64,000 bases of DNA from Ailanthus altissimus (taxonomy: Eukaryota; Streptophyta; Magnoliopsida; Sapindales; Simaroubaceae): contig OX327691.1 of assembly GCA_946807835.1 (NCBI GenBank), forward strand, positions 17,721,688 through 17,785,687. Reading direction: 5' to 3'. The first letter of the stretch is position 1. The number at the start of each line of letters is the position of its first letter. A program made the translations under genes and the position numbers. The notes beneath the pieces are model-generated. The model worked only from the letters and a program-made list of their open reading frames with translations, searched no databases and was not told the origin of the DNA. Positions 21,055-32,582 of this stretch are shown piece after piece.

Positions 21055-21585
21055 TGTCACGCCCCAAATATTCTCAAGCAATTACTCGAGTATTTGGCGC
21101 GCGACAAGACCACCAAGGGGGTGTCTTAGTCCATTTTTGGTTAAATGGGCTAGAGCTTCTAGAAGGCCCATGGAGTTGGGTTGAGGCCATATTAATGTGG
21201 TAGGTGGGAGAATAATCTAGAAAAGGCATATTCCTTTGGATATACTTTTGGTAGTTGGCATCTTTTGGAATATTCCTTAGCATATTCTCCTCTTTAGATT
21301 TGGCCCCTTGGATTAGAGTTAATCCTAGCCATCCATTGTATATAGCTTTAGCTATAAATAGGTGGAGTTCTCATTTGAGAATCCATCCTCCAAATTGTAG
21401 AAATACTCTTAGCTTGTAATTGTATAGCTTTGTAATCTCTCTTTAGTAATAATATTCGAGAGCATTCTCTCAAACACTTGGTGTGCTTCTTCTTCATCTC
21501 TTTCTTTGGTTATTAGGGTCTTGTAGGCTGCTTAGCACTAGCAAGTGTCTAAGGCCGCACGGTTTCGAGAAATCGGGTCGTGACA
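21055..21585 (+). repeat. 3' LTR of the non-autonomous Ty3 element
   Basis: 531 bp, same length as the 5' LTR. Differences seen by eye: C/T in 'ggccacatt', A/C and G/A in the 'tttggaccctt...ccgtcc' stretch, G/A in 'attggggtc', C/T in the terminal 'gggccgtg'. Confidence 0.93.
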
Positions 21586-21604
21586 ATGGGCACTGATACC
21601 TTTT

Positions 21605-23517
21605 TTATTGGTGAATTTAAGGCACATGTGAGTGTATACATGTGCACTTGTGTTTATTGCTTAATGCAGAGGAAGTGTATAAATTTTGTAATAAACACGA
21701 TAAATAAATATATTAATCGTATTAATATATTAATAGGCTAGAGAATTTACCAAAACATCTAACGTTATACACGTATTTTTCATCGAGTCCGTATGCAGAC
21801 CAATGCATGTGCAGTTCTAGTCACTAACACGGTGGGCTTGGTGAGCTAGAACAGCAGCCTGATATTCAGCTCGGGATTAACTCTTAATCTTCAAAATGGC
21901 CAAATGTGAATTTAGATAATTTTCTCCAAAAGAATAAGAAATAAAATTTTGAAACAATTCATAATTACTTAAATTGGAAGCATAAGGAAAATTAAACAAT
22001 TTCATTTTTCCTCTTATTTTTTTTTTCTTCTCCTCAATTTCTTTCTCTTTTCTCTCTAGGTCGATTTGGCCAAATTCTTGTCTCCCTCTTTCTTTCTTTC
22101 TTTATATATATATATATATATATAAAATGTAATAATAATATAATATATAATAATATATATTATATAATATAAAAATAGAGATATTTGATTATTTAATAAT
22201 TAAATAATCAAAATGAGAAATAACCATTTTGTCCCTCATGAATAATTACTAAGTTCACTCCCTAGTGGGTCCTACTAAATTTCACACTTTGGTAAACTCA
22301 ATTAAGAGTCCACAATACGCTACGTGTCATTATACAATTAATAAATAATAATTATTGACTAATTAATGTATTTAACACTTAAATACAGATATGCACGCAT
22401 TCCTGTGGTAGTGCTGAATATTACTGGATTAAACAATTTAATCCGGTACGCTGCCCCAGTGCATAACAAGTACACTCCATATCACATGAGTCCCTAGGTC
22501 GTACGCCTGATTCATCAAATGGAACTATTCCATGAGTCCGTGAGCAATGCCCCACGCACACGTCACAGATATATAAATCAGCACGTTGAATCATGTAAGT
22601 TGAGGTTATAATGTATACGTATAGTCCTTCCGTCATGATATCCTGGATGTGCGGCGATTTAGATTATCACCGTCAAATCCCCAGTGCTCGTCCATGACTT
22701 ATCTCCAGACTTGTATCTCAATGAACAATATGAGCGAACTTCTTTGCCACATTGTTCGACCCTGGTGAAACTCATTCCCGAGATGATTGCTTATGGCCAC
22801 AAGACTTTCTGAGATACAATCTCGAAGCATATGGATATCAAACTCTATATGGAGCTGACGGATCCCATATTTGTATGCACCGAACTCCATAAGCATCGGA
22901 CCATACCCAGCGACACCCAACGGTCACACCATGAAAAAGACCCTCTGTTGATGGCTTACATTAGGTATCTATCGGAGGCCCTCGTGATTCTGTCACGTAT
23001 CCAGTCTTAACTGGATACCTATAAGTCAATACGAGCTTCAAGCTCACAGTCGATTAAGAATGACCATCTATACTCTATAGGTACGACATATGCTGATCTA
23101 TATATAAAGGTATCCACCGATAGACCCGCATCGATAGAAATAGATCAGGAACAAGTATTCGATAACATACTTGCGTAACTTGCATTTTCTGGCACCCGAT
23201 TGTAACTATGCAGTTACTAGTATATTCCCAGGTCTATGTCCCATTACAGACAAGGCTCAAACTCTTGGATCTACTGAGTATTATAACCAACTAACACTTA
23301 ACTATGCTAATATTCATATCTCTCAGCATGGCTGACTATGAGTCCTTATCTGAACTTCTTTAGATCTGATCCAAACTTCTTCAAATCTACAATATCTGTA
23401 ACGTTGCATACAAAATACCGTATAAATGGGTATTAGCGATTTAATTGAAATGTACACTTGTATAAATACACAAGTATATGTACATTCAGGGATGACACGT
23501 AAGTACCGACCCTAACA
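21605..23517 (-). repeat. Copia LTR of family L1
   Basis: Colinear with 57360-59563: the start near 'aaggcacatgtg', the 'gtgggcttggtgagctagaaca' block, pyrimidine-rich and TA-rich core, 'cgctgccccagtgca', 'cttcaagctcacagtcg' and the end 'ccctaaca' at 23517. No polypurine tract or pol lies next to it, so it is a solo or truncated LTR. It abuts the Ty3 insertion; its left terminus is unclear. Confidence 0.75.
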
Positions 23518-24170
23518 AATTTATATTATTCATGATTCAACTATTATTATATTCAAAAATTGATAAATGCATTTTTTTTATAGTAAACGATTTTACACAG
23601 AGATTTTATATGTTTTCAAGTAAAGACTATTTTATGCACGTTATTTATTTTTTATAATGAAAATTAAATTCCCCCCCTTACGTACATTACAAGAATGATA
23701 AATTCAGTGAAATTTAAGCCTAGAAGTTAAGCTTGATGGTAGTACGAGAAGTCATTTATTTTTGAGTTAGTATATTTATATAGTTATAATAGAGTTCATT
23801 GGATGATAATTATTTAACCTTGTGTATTCAATATTAGATGTATAATTTAGAGTATTGATATAACAATATTTAATTTATTGAAGATAAGTATTATCACTAT
23901 CAATAGTAAAGGATAATAATCTCAAGGTTTTGGATGATCATTTATTGATGTATGGTGAGCTAAACATTGTAAGTAGATAAAATAAAGTAGGCAAATAAAC
24001 TCTATTGGATTGTTGAAAAAACAAAATCTATTAACTTTGATGAATAGATCATTTGCTAAAGAGAAATAATTAAGGATTTGTTTCGAATTTTGAGAGAACT
24101 ATGGGTCGGTCTTTTTGCAAGTCATGAACAATATCGTTAGACTCTTTTTTCAAGTAACAAGACATTTCAA
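23518..24170. other. AT-rich intergenic, no gene seen
   Basis: No coding frame or repeat terminus recognised. Confidence 0.55.
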
Positions 24171-24174
24171 ATTT

Positions 24175-24900
24175 TTCGGTGCAAGCACAAATCTCTCTCT
24201 TTCTTTCGAACCCTAAGGAAAAGAGAGAAAAAAAAAAAGAAGCTCCCCCTCAAAGAGGGGGCTGTTTGGCCTCCTCTCCGGTAGCCCAAAAAACACCCCC
24301 ACCCTTTTTGATCTATTTCCTTCTCTTGCCGATTTTATTTTATTTTCTTCTTATTTTCTATGTTTATATTTTCGACGGCCTCGTCGGTCTCGTTTGTAGG
24401 TCCGACACTTCAAACATCGAGGAGGAGTTGCCTCATCGAGCACAGCGGGGTTGGCGATTCACTGATGGCTCATCCTCATTGGCCCGTAGACGGTCGTCCC
24501 TGAGACCTCATCGGCAATGGAGACCTTTCGATTTTTGGCGGTTCGGAGAGCCTTCGACGACCGTCCTCATTGGACGCCGTTGTACCCTCAAGTTTGGCCG
24601 GCTATTTTTTTGCAGCTTCCCACTGGAATTCGTTCGTCGTTTTTCGCAGTTTCCCCATTGAAATTCACCGGCCATTCTGGTCTCCATCTTGTTTTACGTG
24701 CTGCCACCCACTGCCCTCGACATTGGATCTCAAGTTCCAACTGCTGCCCCCTCCCTCGAAGGATCGCGGCCACCGTCGTTAAGAGCTATATCTACCGATG
24801 ATGCCAAAATTTCAGCCACCTTTTTAAGAATGTTGGGTGTTGATTTTGGGTTTGACGTTGTTTTGTATACTATCTTGTGATGTATTTACCTATTAGATTT
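24175..24900 (+). other. Unclassified GC-rich island with a 160-aa frame
   Basis: A 700-bp block with much higher G+C than its surroundings. It begins with a CT-rich tract and 'gaaccctaagg' and holds overlapping plus-strand frames (24179-24661, 160 aa, with a hydrophobic run then an Arg-rich part). No known domain is recognised. Composition and the CT-rich start recall the 5' untranslated region of plant LINEs or retroelements, but no reverse transcriptase follows. It may equally be a captured host fragment. Confidence 0.35.
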
Positions 24901-25221
24901 GACGGTGGATGTACCTCCCCCTCTTACGTGAAAGTTGCTCTTTTTTTATCCCTATTATTAAAGCTGTATTCTTCCTTTTAGGAAGAGTTCTCTTGTCTCT
25001 TAGGGATTAATCTCCCCTTCACTGTTAAAGATAAATGAAGTTAGGTCATACGTTAATAATTTATTATCTTTTAATCTTGTAATTTTTCTAATTTTTTAAT
25101 CAAAAATCCTTCAAATTGTATTCTTATTCTTTCACTTTCAATAATTCAATTATTTGTCAAAAAAAAAAAACAATACATTTCAATTTTCAGCAAAGCACAA
25201 AACACACTATGAAATCGTAAA

Positions 25222-25255
<34 letters not shown>

Positions 25256-26027
25256 GGAGTGGAAATGGGGAGAAATTGAATAAAATCATTTAAGTACTAA
25301 ATTCACAAAATTTTGGGAGTTTTAGGATACCAAAAAGATAACATAACAACGTTTTTGTTCTACACGACTAAACTAGTGAACAGATTTAGGTAAAATCTTC
25401 AATCAAAACTTGGGTAGATTCATTAGTTTAAATTTCATATGCTTTAATTTTAAGGAATACAAAAGTATTGGTTTGTGACAGGGAATATTTCAACATTGAA
25501 TTGATATTCACCAATGCGATCCAAATTATTATTGAGTACTCTCTTTTTTTTTCTTTTGACAAAATTATTGAGTGCTCATTTCATTAGTCGTTTTTATTAA
25601 ATTTGATGTTTAACCAAATTTAACTAATAAAGTGACGATTATATCCTTAAACATTTGACGATAAAATATAAAGACACAAATACCCTTTTAAACAAATTTA
25701 ATGAAAAAAATTCTTAAAGAAATATATTATAAATATATTAATAGTATACAAAAAATTATGTGAACAATTATAAAATTAAAATCTATTTTTACTTTATTTT
25801 TTCCCTCTTTCTCTATAATAAAAATATTTTTTAAATTAATTCAAACAAATATTAATTCTTATAAATCAAAATTAATTGAAATAAAATATCATTACAACAA
25901 ATCAAACTCATATCTTGTAACTTTTTTAATTAATTACAAAATAAATCAAATCTAGCGTTCATTACACAACAGATTCATAATCCAAAACCAAGTAAAACAA
26001 ATAAAAATTTAGTTTAAAAAAAATAAA
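24901..26027. other. AT-rich intergenic, no gene seen
   Basis: Contains poly-A and (TA)n tracts, the latter at about 25209-25251. No gene recognised. Confidence 0.6.
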
Positions 26028-26190
26028 AGATGAAAACAGGGTGTTGGAGGAAGGCCTTGGGTGCAGCCGCGAAAAGGCTGAGAGTGGCCCAAGCGACATT
26101 ACCGCGAGGCTTCACATGGCCGAGCCTAGGCCACACACAACCTCTGCAAACTGGGTTTAGGACACATTATCGTTATGTGCAGAAGATAAA
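26028..26190. other. Short GC-rich block
   Basis: Bases 26028-26165 are GC-rich in an AT-rich setting and include 'ccgcgaggct', a string also present at about 30729 inside the Mutator-like element. Probably a repeat-derived fragment; the 74-aa frame over it shows no motif. Confidence 0.3.
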
Positions 26191-26577
26191 TCGAAGAGAA
26201 AGGGAGAAAGGAGAAAAACAAAATATTGAGGTTAATTTTATAATTTTGTATTAATATTTTATTTGTTTTAACTTTATAAATTTTATCTAATGTAAATTAT
26301 AAAATTACCTTAAGTCAGTTACGTTTAACGGTTCAAACTATTAGAATAAGTGTACAGTGATGACTTATGAAATAAGTTTGGTCAGATTGATGAATGTCAT
26401 GTCAATTCAACATTGGAATGGATTAACATATTCCCAAATTTGAAATTTGATAAAAGAAAGACACCACTAATATAAACAAGGGGCGTAACCATGGTTAATA
26501 TTAGGGGAAGGTTTAAAAGTGAACGGGTAAGAATTTATATTGTAGAGGATTAAGGTCAAAATTGGAAATTAATTTAA

Positions 26578-26632
26578 TCTTGGAGGACATCATTACTAGA
26601 AGTGAATATTAATACAACATTATTTGTTGAGT
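26578..26632 (-). pseudogene. Relic of a third MATE gene (piece of exon 5)
   Basis: Over 43 bases (26579-26621) this differs from the matching part of MATE-A exon 5 (about 8740-8782) at seven positions and from MATE-B exon 5 (about 39617-39659) at seven, so about 84% identity to each. It includes the shared string 'ggaggacatc' and a 'gaatattaat' block. This part of exon 5 encodes the segment around FTSS-DVLQEV. Orientation is the same as both genes. No neighbouring exon is recognisable and the flanks have decayed. A chance match is unlikely at this length but not excluded. Confidence 0.6.
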
Positions 26633-26930
26633 GAGAATTCTTTTTTTAACATACGAAGGAGAAGGGATTTGAATATAAGATCTCTTTTTCAGGGAAATTA
26701 TGTACTATAAATTTTTTATTAATGACCCATTTAAACAAGTGTGTTTATTAAGTGATAATTAATAAAAACAATTTAAATTCGAGTTCCATTTACACTAAGA
26801 AGATAGATTTTATTTATATTTAATGTAATAGAAAAAAATTAGTATAATCATATGCCAAGGTGTTGACCTTGGTCCTTAATAACTCTAGATCAAATTCTTG
26901 GCCAAAGAAAGGCCTTAGGTAGCAAGTAAA

Positions 26931-27384
26931 TTTGAGAAAAGAACATTTAGACTCTTAAAATCTAAAAAATGAGACATAAAAATTATTAAAATTATAAAAA
27001 TCCTATTTACATTTTGTCAAATAACAAATTTCGTTAAATTTAACAATAGAAATGATAAAAATAAAAATTCACCCAATGTCAGATTAACATCGCTAATGAT
27101 TGGTTAATAATTGCTCGACAGGGTGATCAACAGTTGGTCATCGCCTAGTCAACATAGCCAACATTGTTCAATGTCAGTCAACATCGATCAATACCTAATC
27201 AACGTCGATTAATAATCGATCAATACACGAGGGAATAATCATAATTTTACAAGATTTAACATCTTTTTTGTTAACTTTAACAAAATCCATTACTTAACAG
27301 GGCTGTAAATAAAAATTTTGAATTTTAAGGATTTGTATGTCTCTTTTCTAAATTTTTAGGGGTTTAGATGTCCTTTTTTCAATA
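26931..27384. mobile_element. MITE with roughly 115-bp terminal inverted repeats
   Basis: The left arm (26931-27046) and the reverse complement of the right arm (about 27268-27384) align over their whole length with scattered mismatches. Shared landmarks are 'gaaaagRacatYtaRac', 'gagacataYaaat' and 'gttaaaKttaacaa'. The 220-bp centre has no coding potential and holds many imperfect copies of a TCAACATCGAT-like motif. The target duplication is not clear. Confidence 0.7.
27080..27225 (+). repeat. Degenerate short repeats in the MITE centre
   Basis: Imperfect copies of (g)tcaacatcgatcaat-type words, e.g. 'gtcaacatagccaac', 'gtcaacatcgatcaat', 'tcaacgtcgattaat', spaced 10-25 bp. Confidence 0.6.
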
Positions 27385-27462
27385 AGTTTCTTTTTGAAAA
27401 TGATCATTCTTCTTTGTTTGAGTCTCCCAAGGTCTTCACTAAGATATTGCTTGAACTCATAA

Positions 27463-30243
27463 TGTAGTAACCAGTGTCCACAACCGGTAAGAATATGTAT
27501 ATATATATATACATATTTTATTTGTATGTGGGTGATACTTGATTTATGTATTATTATTAGTAGTGTTTGTATAGGTTAAGGACATACTATTAGTATTGAG
27601 TTTATTTGCAAGACTTTAAATTTATTTTAGGGACTAAATTGCAATACTTTAAAAGTTTTGGGGGCTAAATCGTAAATACAAAAAATTAGCCTCTTAGTAT
27701 AAAAAAACACTTTTGAAATCCTAATTCACTCATTTTGATTGAGTTACCTCTTTTAGAGTGAGAAAAGAGAGAAAGAAAGATGAGAGAAAGAGAAGAAGAA
27801 AAAGAAGAAGAAGAAGAAGAAGAAAGTTAGAATTTAAGATTTAAAAGGTATATTATAACCCTTTCTTAGTTTCTTGGTGTTAAATTAGTTAATTATTTTA
27901 AGTTTTGATTTCTAAAAATATGTACAATTGAGGATTTAATGTGTATTTCGTAAGATATTGTGAGAACTGATGATAATCTATGTAGATAGCTTGATAAATC
28001 ATAATGAATTGCAGAATTTTTACTTGATAGTCTCTTGATTCAGGAATTCTATAAATTGTTGTGCTTCGATTCTGATTTTGAATTTTGATTATATGAAATT
28101 ATACATGTTTAGAATCATTTGAGAGTTTGAATTGATTAAAAATTTCAAAAATTAAATTTGTAGTGAATTTACCAAAATGACCCTGAAATTCTAAAAATTT
28201 CTTGTGTTAACAGTATGATACAGAGACAAATAATTTTGATCTACTGAATGATCTTTAAAAATTATAGATTTATGGAATATGATAAGTTTATATATCTAAT
28301 ATGATATACTCAAAATTGAGAATTTAGATCAATGTGGTTAAATTGTTATGATTTTCTAAAGAGTGTTAACTCATTGCAGTATTTGATTAACAGATTTTTA
28401 AAGCTATAGAATAAAATAATTTTAAAATACTTTTAACAGTGATTTTGAAGTGAAATATTTATCATGGATTGAGATATATGTTAAGAGTAATTCTGTGATA
28501 GTTTTATAATTTTTGACTTAGTATATGATTTTATAAAATTTGGAGATTGAATAGTATTTAGTAAATATCTTGATCCTGTCAGGTTAGTAGTATAGATTCG
28601 ATGGTATTTATGAAATGGATTGTGTAGGTATTATGATATAATATTCATATATAAGAATGATATATGAGTCGAGAATGATATATTCTGATTTTGGAGTAAT
28701 TGGACATCATTTGATATATAAGAAAAGTTTGTTAAATGTAAGTGGTCAGAATGATAGGTTTTGAGAAACCAAGTAATTAGACCAATTCAATGTGATAAGT
28801 GCAATATGTGTAATTTTGTAAGCTATTTAAAGTGCTTTGTATGACTGTTGAGGCTCATGAAAGGATTAATCTCCATTGATAGGTTAAGGAGATTTAAGCC
28901 TTGTTACTGATAGTGCTACGAGGTAAGTATACTAGACTTTTACTGAAATTACAATAAGTATAGTAATTGTCTATGTATGATTTTGTAAATGTGCTTAGAA
29001 ATATGTTTATGTTATGCCAAAGTATATTTGATATGAAATGTGAAAGACATGTTTATGAATGTGAGCATTGACATTGAGCATAGACATACATGTGTTTTAG
29101 AAAGTAAGCTTTCAAAATGAAATGTGTTTAACAAAAAAAGCTTTTGAAGTGTAATATGTCCATGAGAAATATTTTTTGTTTTAAGAATGCTTGAACTCAT
29201 TGTTGACTTAGTAGGCATCTTATGTGATTTGTGGAGCCTTTATATGTGGCATTTCCTTCGGGATTGGTATATGTTATATGTTCCATATGTAGGGAGGATC
29301 CTATTGGTACCTAAAGGAAGATTGAGTCATCATATTCGTGTGGTGGCGTATTGGTGTATGTGAGAGGACTCGCTGATGATCAGGGTGAGGGTTTAGCTCT
29401 TATCTTTGGACTTGAGTATTATATATTTGTAATTTAAACCTCACTTGTACTATTCCTCTTATACGGTATGTCACCTACGAGTGACATTTGGCTCATTATG
29501 TGATATGTGATATGCAAGTCCTACTAAGTAGTAGTTGAGTGATGGTATTCCTATTATATGTTTTGAAAGAATGTGTAAGCGCTTAACTGACATGTGATTT
29601 AATAAGATTATGAATTTTGATTTATCACAGCATATCATACATATGCATTGTGTACATATATGTATTTGTAATTTGATATATGAAAAACTAGCATGCTTAC
29701 TGAGTTTTATACTCATTATAGTTTATGGTGATTTCAGGTAAATAAGGTACATGTGTGCTTAGCGAATTTGGCAAGGCTTCTGTTGTCCCTTGGGTTCCCT
29801 AAATTGCTAGGTTGCTGAATATTTCATTTGGGGACACGTGGGTTAAGATATTTTATTTGTCCCTATTGAATAAATACTTATGTATTATTTATTAAGTGTG
29901 GTTATGGGTTGATTTTAAGTAAGAATTTGCAATGAATATATTTTGGGCTTCCGGTAACAAAGTTGCTACTGGTGACGTAGTAGAGTGTTAATCTCTGAGA
30001 AAACTCTGTGTATCTCCGGTTTACTAATTGCCTCAGTCATAATTCAATTGTATAATTCTGAAAAATTGAAATGAATGTTTAAATATTATCAATAAATATT
30101 TATGTTTATATTTTTAAACATGAGACCAACCCGTAAACAAGAATTTAGGAATATACTAGAAACAATAAGATTGTATGTGTGCTCATTATTGAATGAATGT
30201 AAGTGATGTTGTGTGTCAAATCTTTTAAATTTGGGGCGTGACA
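27463..30243 (+). mobile_element. Solo LTR of family L2, 2781 bp
   Basis: Starts TGTAGTAACCAGTGTCC and ends GGGGCGTGACA. It is the inverted counterpart of 60569-63410, colinear over the full length including a GA-rich tract near 27760-27830 and the 'ggaggatcctattggtacct' block near 29293. No gag or pol adjoins it. Flanks cataa and tacaa match at three of five positions, so the target duplication has decayed. Frames of 68-81 aa inside are not genes. Confidence 0.8.
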
Positions 30244-30300
30244 TACAATCTCTGATAAAATTGTACCGATGGTTATTCTAACGATAACCCTCCGATGCTT

Positions 30301-31037
30301 GAGAAATGTCTAGAAATAGTCACTTTTAAAATGTTATAAACTTTTATAGTCAAAAACTATTTGATAAATATTTATTAGCCAAGAAGATAAAGAATGGATG
30401 AAATTGCCCTTATGAATAATATAACTCAAAAAATATTTGTAGTTTAAGTCACAAAATCAACTAAAAAAATATATTGTTATTGTATAAATAGATTTGAAAA
30501 AATTCTCTATAGATTAAGAACAAGTAATTTTGTGCATTATATATAAAAAAAAGTATGAAAATGATAAAAAAAATATAAAATCAAGGACAAAGATAGTAGA
30601 TAAAACCAGAATTTCTCGCACCTCGCGCGAGGCGCAGGGAGGGGCCTTGTGCCAAGCTCGACACAGAAGGTGTAGCGTGAGGCCCTAACTCGCACAACGC
30701 CTCGCGCGTGAGGTGTTGGGCAAGTTGGCCGCGAGGCTCTATCAATCTCAGCCTTTTCTCCCACGTTTTTTGTCGCTTTAGTATTTTTTTTCACAAGTTT
30801 TCAATCATTTTAAGTCAAATTTCCAATTTTTTTTTGCCTATTGTACTCTAAATTACTCATTTTAACTAATTTCAAAGTATATTTTGATCAAAATTTTAAA
30901 TAATTTATGAAAGAGAGATGTAAAATGCATCAAGGATAAAATGATATAAAAATCAGGTGTGTGGCTAAAGTTCATGAATTTTTTTTGGCTAAATTAAATT
31001 TTTGTTTTAAAAAATTAGCTATTTTTGGACATTTCCC
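30301..31037. mobile_element. Mutator-like non-autonomous element with 9-bp target duplication
   Basis: The ends are inverted: GAGAAATGTCTAGAAATAG at the left and GGGAAATGTCCAAAAATAG as the reverse complement of the right, and the similarity extends inwards for 50 bp or more. Direct 9-mers flank it: ccgatgctt (30292-30300) and ctgatgctt (31038-31046), eight of nine identical. A 9-bp duplication is the mark of Mutator-like elements. No transposase is present. The middle (about 30610-30770) is GC-rich. Confidence 0.75.
30621..30632. repeat. GC-rich 12-bp palindrome inside the Mutator-like element
   Basis: CCTCGCGCGAGG reads the same on both strands. A related 'gcctcgcgcgtgagg' lies about 80 bp downstream. 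Confidence 0.85.
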
Positions 31038-31046
31038 CTGATGCTT

Positions 31047-31880
31047 AAGTTACACTTATAATCTTTTTCAAAACAATTTTTAGAAAATCGGTCGATAATT
31101 CTTTCCTATGTTTTTTCTATAAAAAAAAAAGTTGTCTTACATCCCATACACACGACTTTTAATCCTCTTTTATAGGTTTTATGATTGATTGGTGACTTTT
31201 CCATGTCCTATCTACATTGCAGAGTAGTTAGGAAACTAGAAAGTTATGATGCAACATTAATGGGTTTCTTGTTTCTACATTTCTTAAGAAGCGTGGGCTT
31301 AGTGGTGCTATTTTCAGACTCTTTATGCATCTGGGTTGTTCTTAGAATTGAGATAATTCTCAGGTTCTTTGGTCCACTGCTCTTGTCTTTACTCAAGAAT
31401 TGATTATCTTGGTTATCAGAGTTCTTTCCTTTATGATATCGAGAACCCATTGTCAGATGGAGTTCTCAAATCAGTGACCTCCACATTTTTTTAATGGGCT
31501 TCAGTTTCTTAAAGTTGTTGGCCCTTCAATTTGGGCCTCAATCTTTTCGTCCTTGAGGCATTTAAGCCTTCTAGATTTAATAGGCTTCTATAAGTTAGCT
31601 CAAGGACTCTTCAGAATCTAAGGGCAATAAGAGCAATATCTATTCTTCTTTTTTTAGTATCGACTAATTGATATTGGAAATTTTTTACTTTTGCAATGTG
31701 ATTTTTGGTATTAAAACATCAGTGATGAAGACCTCTAATATAATCAATCAGTTTGGCCTTTTATCATAAGAATGGTTGTCAACTTTTTAGATTAAAATTC
31801 AAATTGGCTCTAAGCATTAACAATGAGTGACTCTTTGAGAATAGAGTACATCTCTACTATTATCTTTCAACTTCTCAACA
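31047..31880. other. Intergenic, nothing recognised
   Basis: Moderately AT-rich; a 72-aa plus frame at 31185 shows a hydrophobic run but no family motif. Confidence 0.5.
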
Positions 31881-31889
31881 ATCGGGTGC

Positions 31890-32513
31890 CTTTACTATTG
31901 AAGCGAAAGTAATCAAGCAAACAATAAACTCAAAGTATATATAGTGCAATTTAAGCAATTAAGAAATTTAAAGAGAGAAGATAAAAGAATAACACACAAA
32001 ATTTACATGGTTTAACAACTTGCCTACATTTACGGTAAATCAAGATTACATTCTCTTATCAATGAATCACAAGACACTCACAAAGTATGTCTTTTACAAG
32101 AAAGCACTCATAAAGAATTTACTTTATCTTGTAAACTAGGGGTTTCTCTCACTAAAAATTACAAAGAATGTTATGATCACATAAATGTGTTTACAAGCTA
32201 ATAGAGGGGCTTTTATATAGGCTTTATGACGACCTAGATTATCCCTAAATGTGTGGCAGTCATTCTAAGGAAATCTGAAATAAGTAGGAGTTGAAACAAA
32301 ACAAGAAACAACATTTCTACACCTGGCACCACGGCGACGAATGACTCGCTCCCAACGCCACAGCGTTCACTCCTTAGCATCGCGGTGCCCATGCTTGGGC
32401 ACTGTTTTCTCCTTTCATCCTTATTTTGCATCCATCTTCGATCTTCGCACACTCAACGCACTTGACTTACTCTCCAAATCATATTTCAATAATTTTTAAT
32501 CAACTTTCTCACA
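31890..32513 (-). repeat. 3' LTR of decayed copia element Copia-3
   Basis: On the minus strand the LTR opens TGTGAGAAAGTTG at 32513, just after a purine-rich tract (ATGAGGGGATT). The same first 140 bp recur at 35430-35572. A GC-rich patch near 32325-32400 is in the U3 part. The far end near 31890 is approximate. Confidence 0.65.
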
Positions 32514-32582
32514 AATCCCCTCATTGATTCAAAATCATCCATAAAGTTTCTCAATTTCTCATTTCTCCATCTTTGATTACTT

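Larger units (their letters stand above)
17996..21585 (+). mobile_element. Non-autonomous Ty3-type LTR retrotransposon, nearly intact ends
   Basis: Two 531-bp direct LTRs flank 2.5 kb of internal DNA. By eye they differ at about five positions. Ends are TGTCACGC...CGTGACA and the flanks share the 4 bp atgg. A primer-binding site (18529-18540) and polypurine tract (21043-21054) are in place. The internal frame encodes gag and protease, then jumps to the C-terminal part of integrase and a damaged chromodomain; nearly all of reverse transcriptase, RNase H and the integrase core are missing. It would need enzymes from a full-length relative to move. Confidence 0.92.

Noticed and set aside
22085..22210. 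TA-rich palindrome around 'gattatttaataattaaataatc'
   Set aside because: Part of the L1 LTR core, present in the other L1 copy at about 58130-58160; low complexity, not a separate feature.
25500..26350. Possible TIR element around the GC-rich block at 26028
   Set aside because: Some words near 25600 resemble the reverse complement of 26280-26350, but mismatches and gaps are too many to claim inverted repeats.
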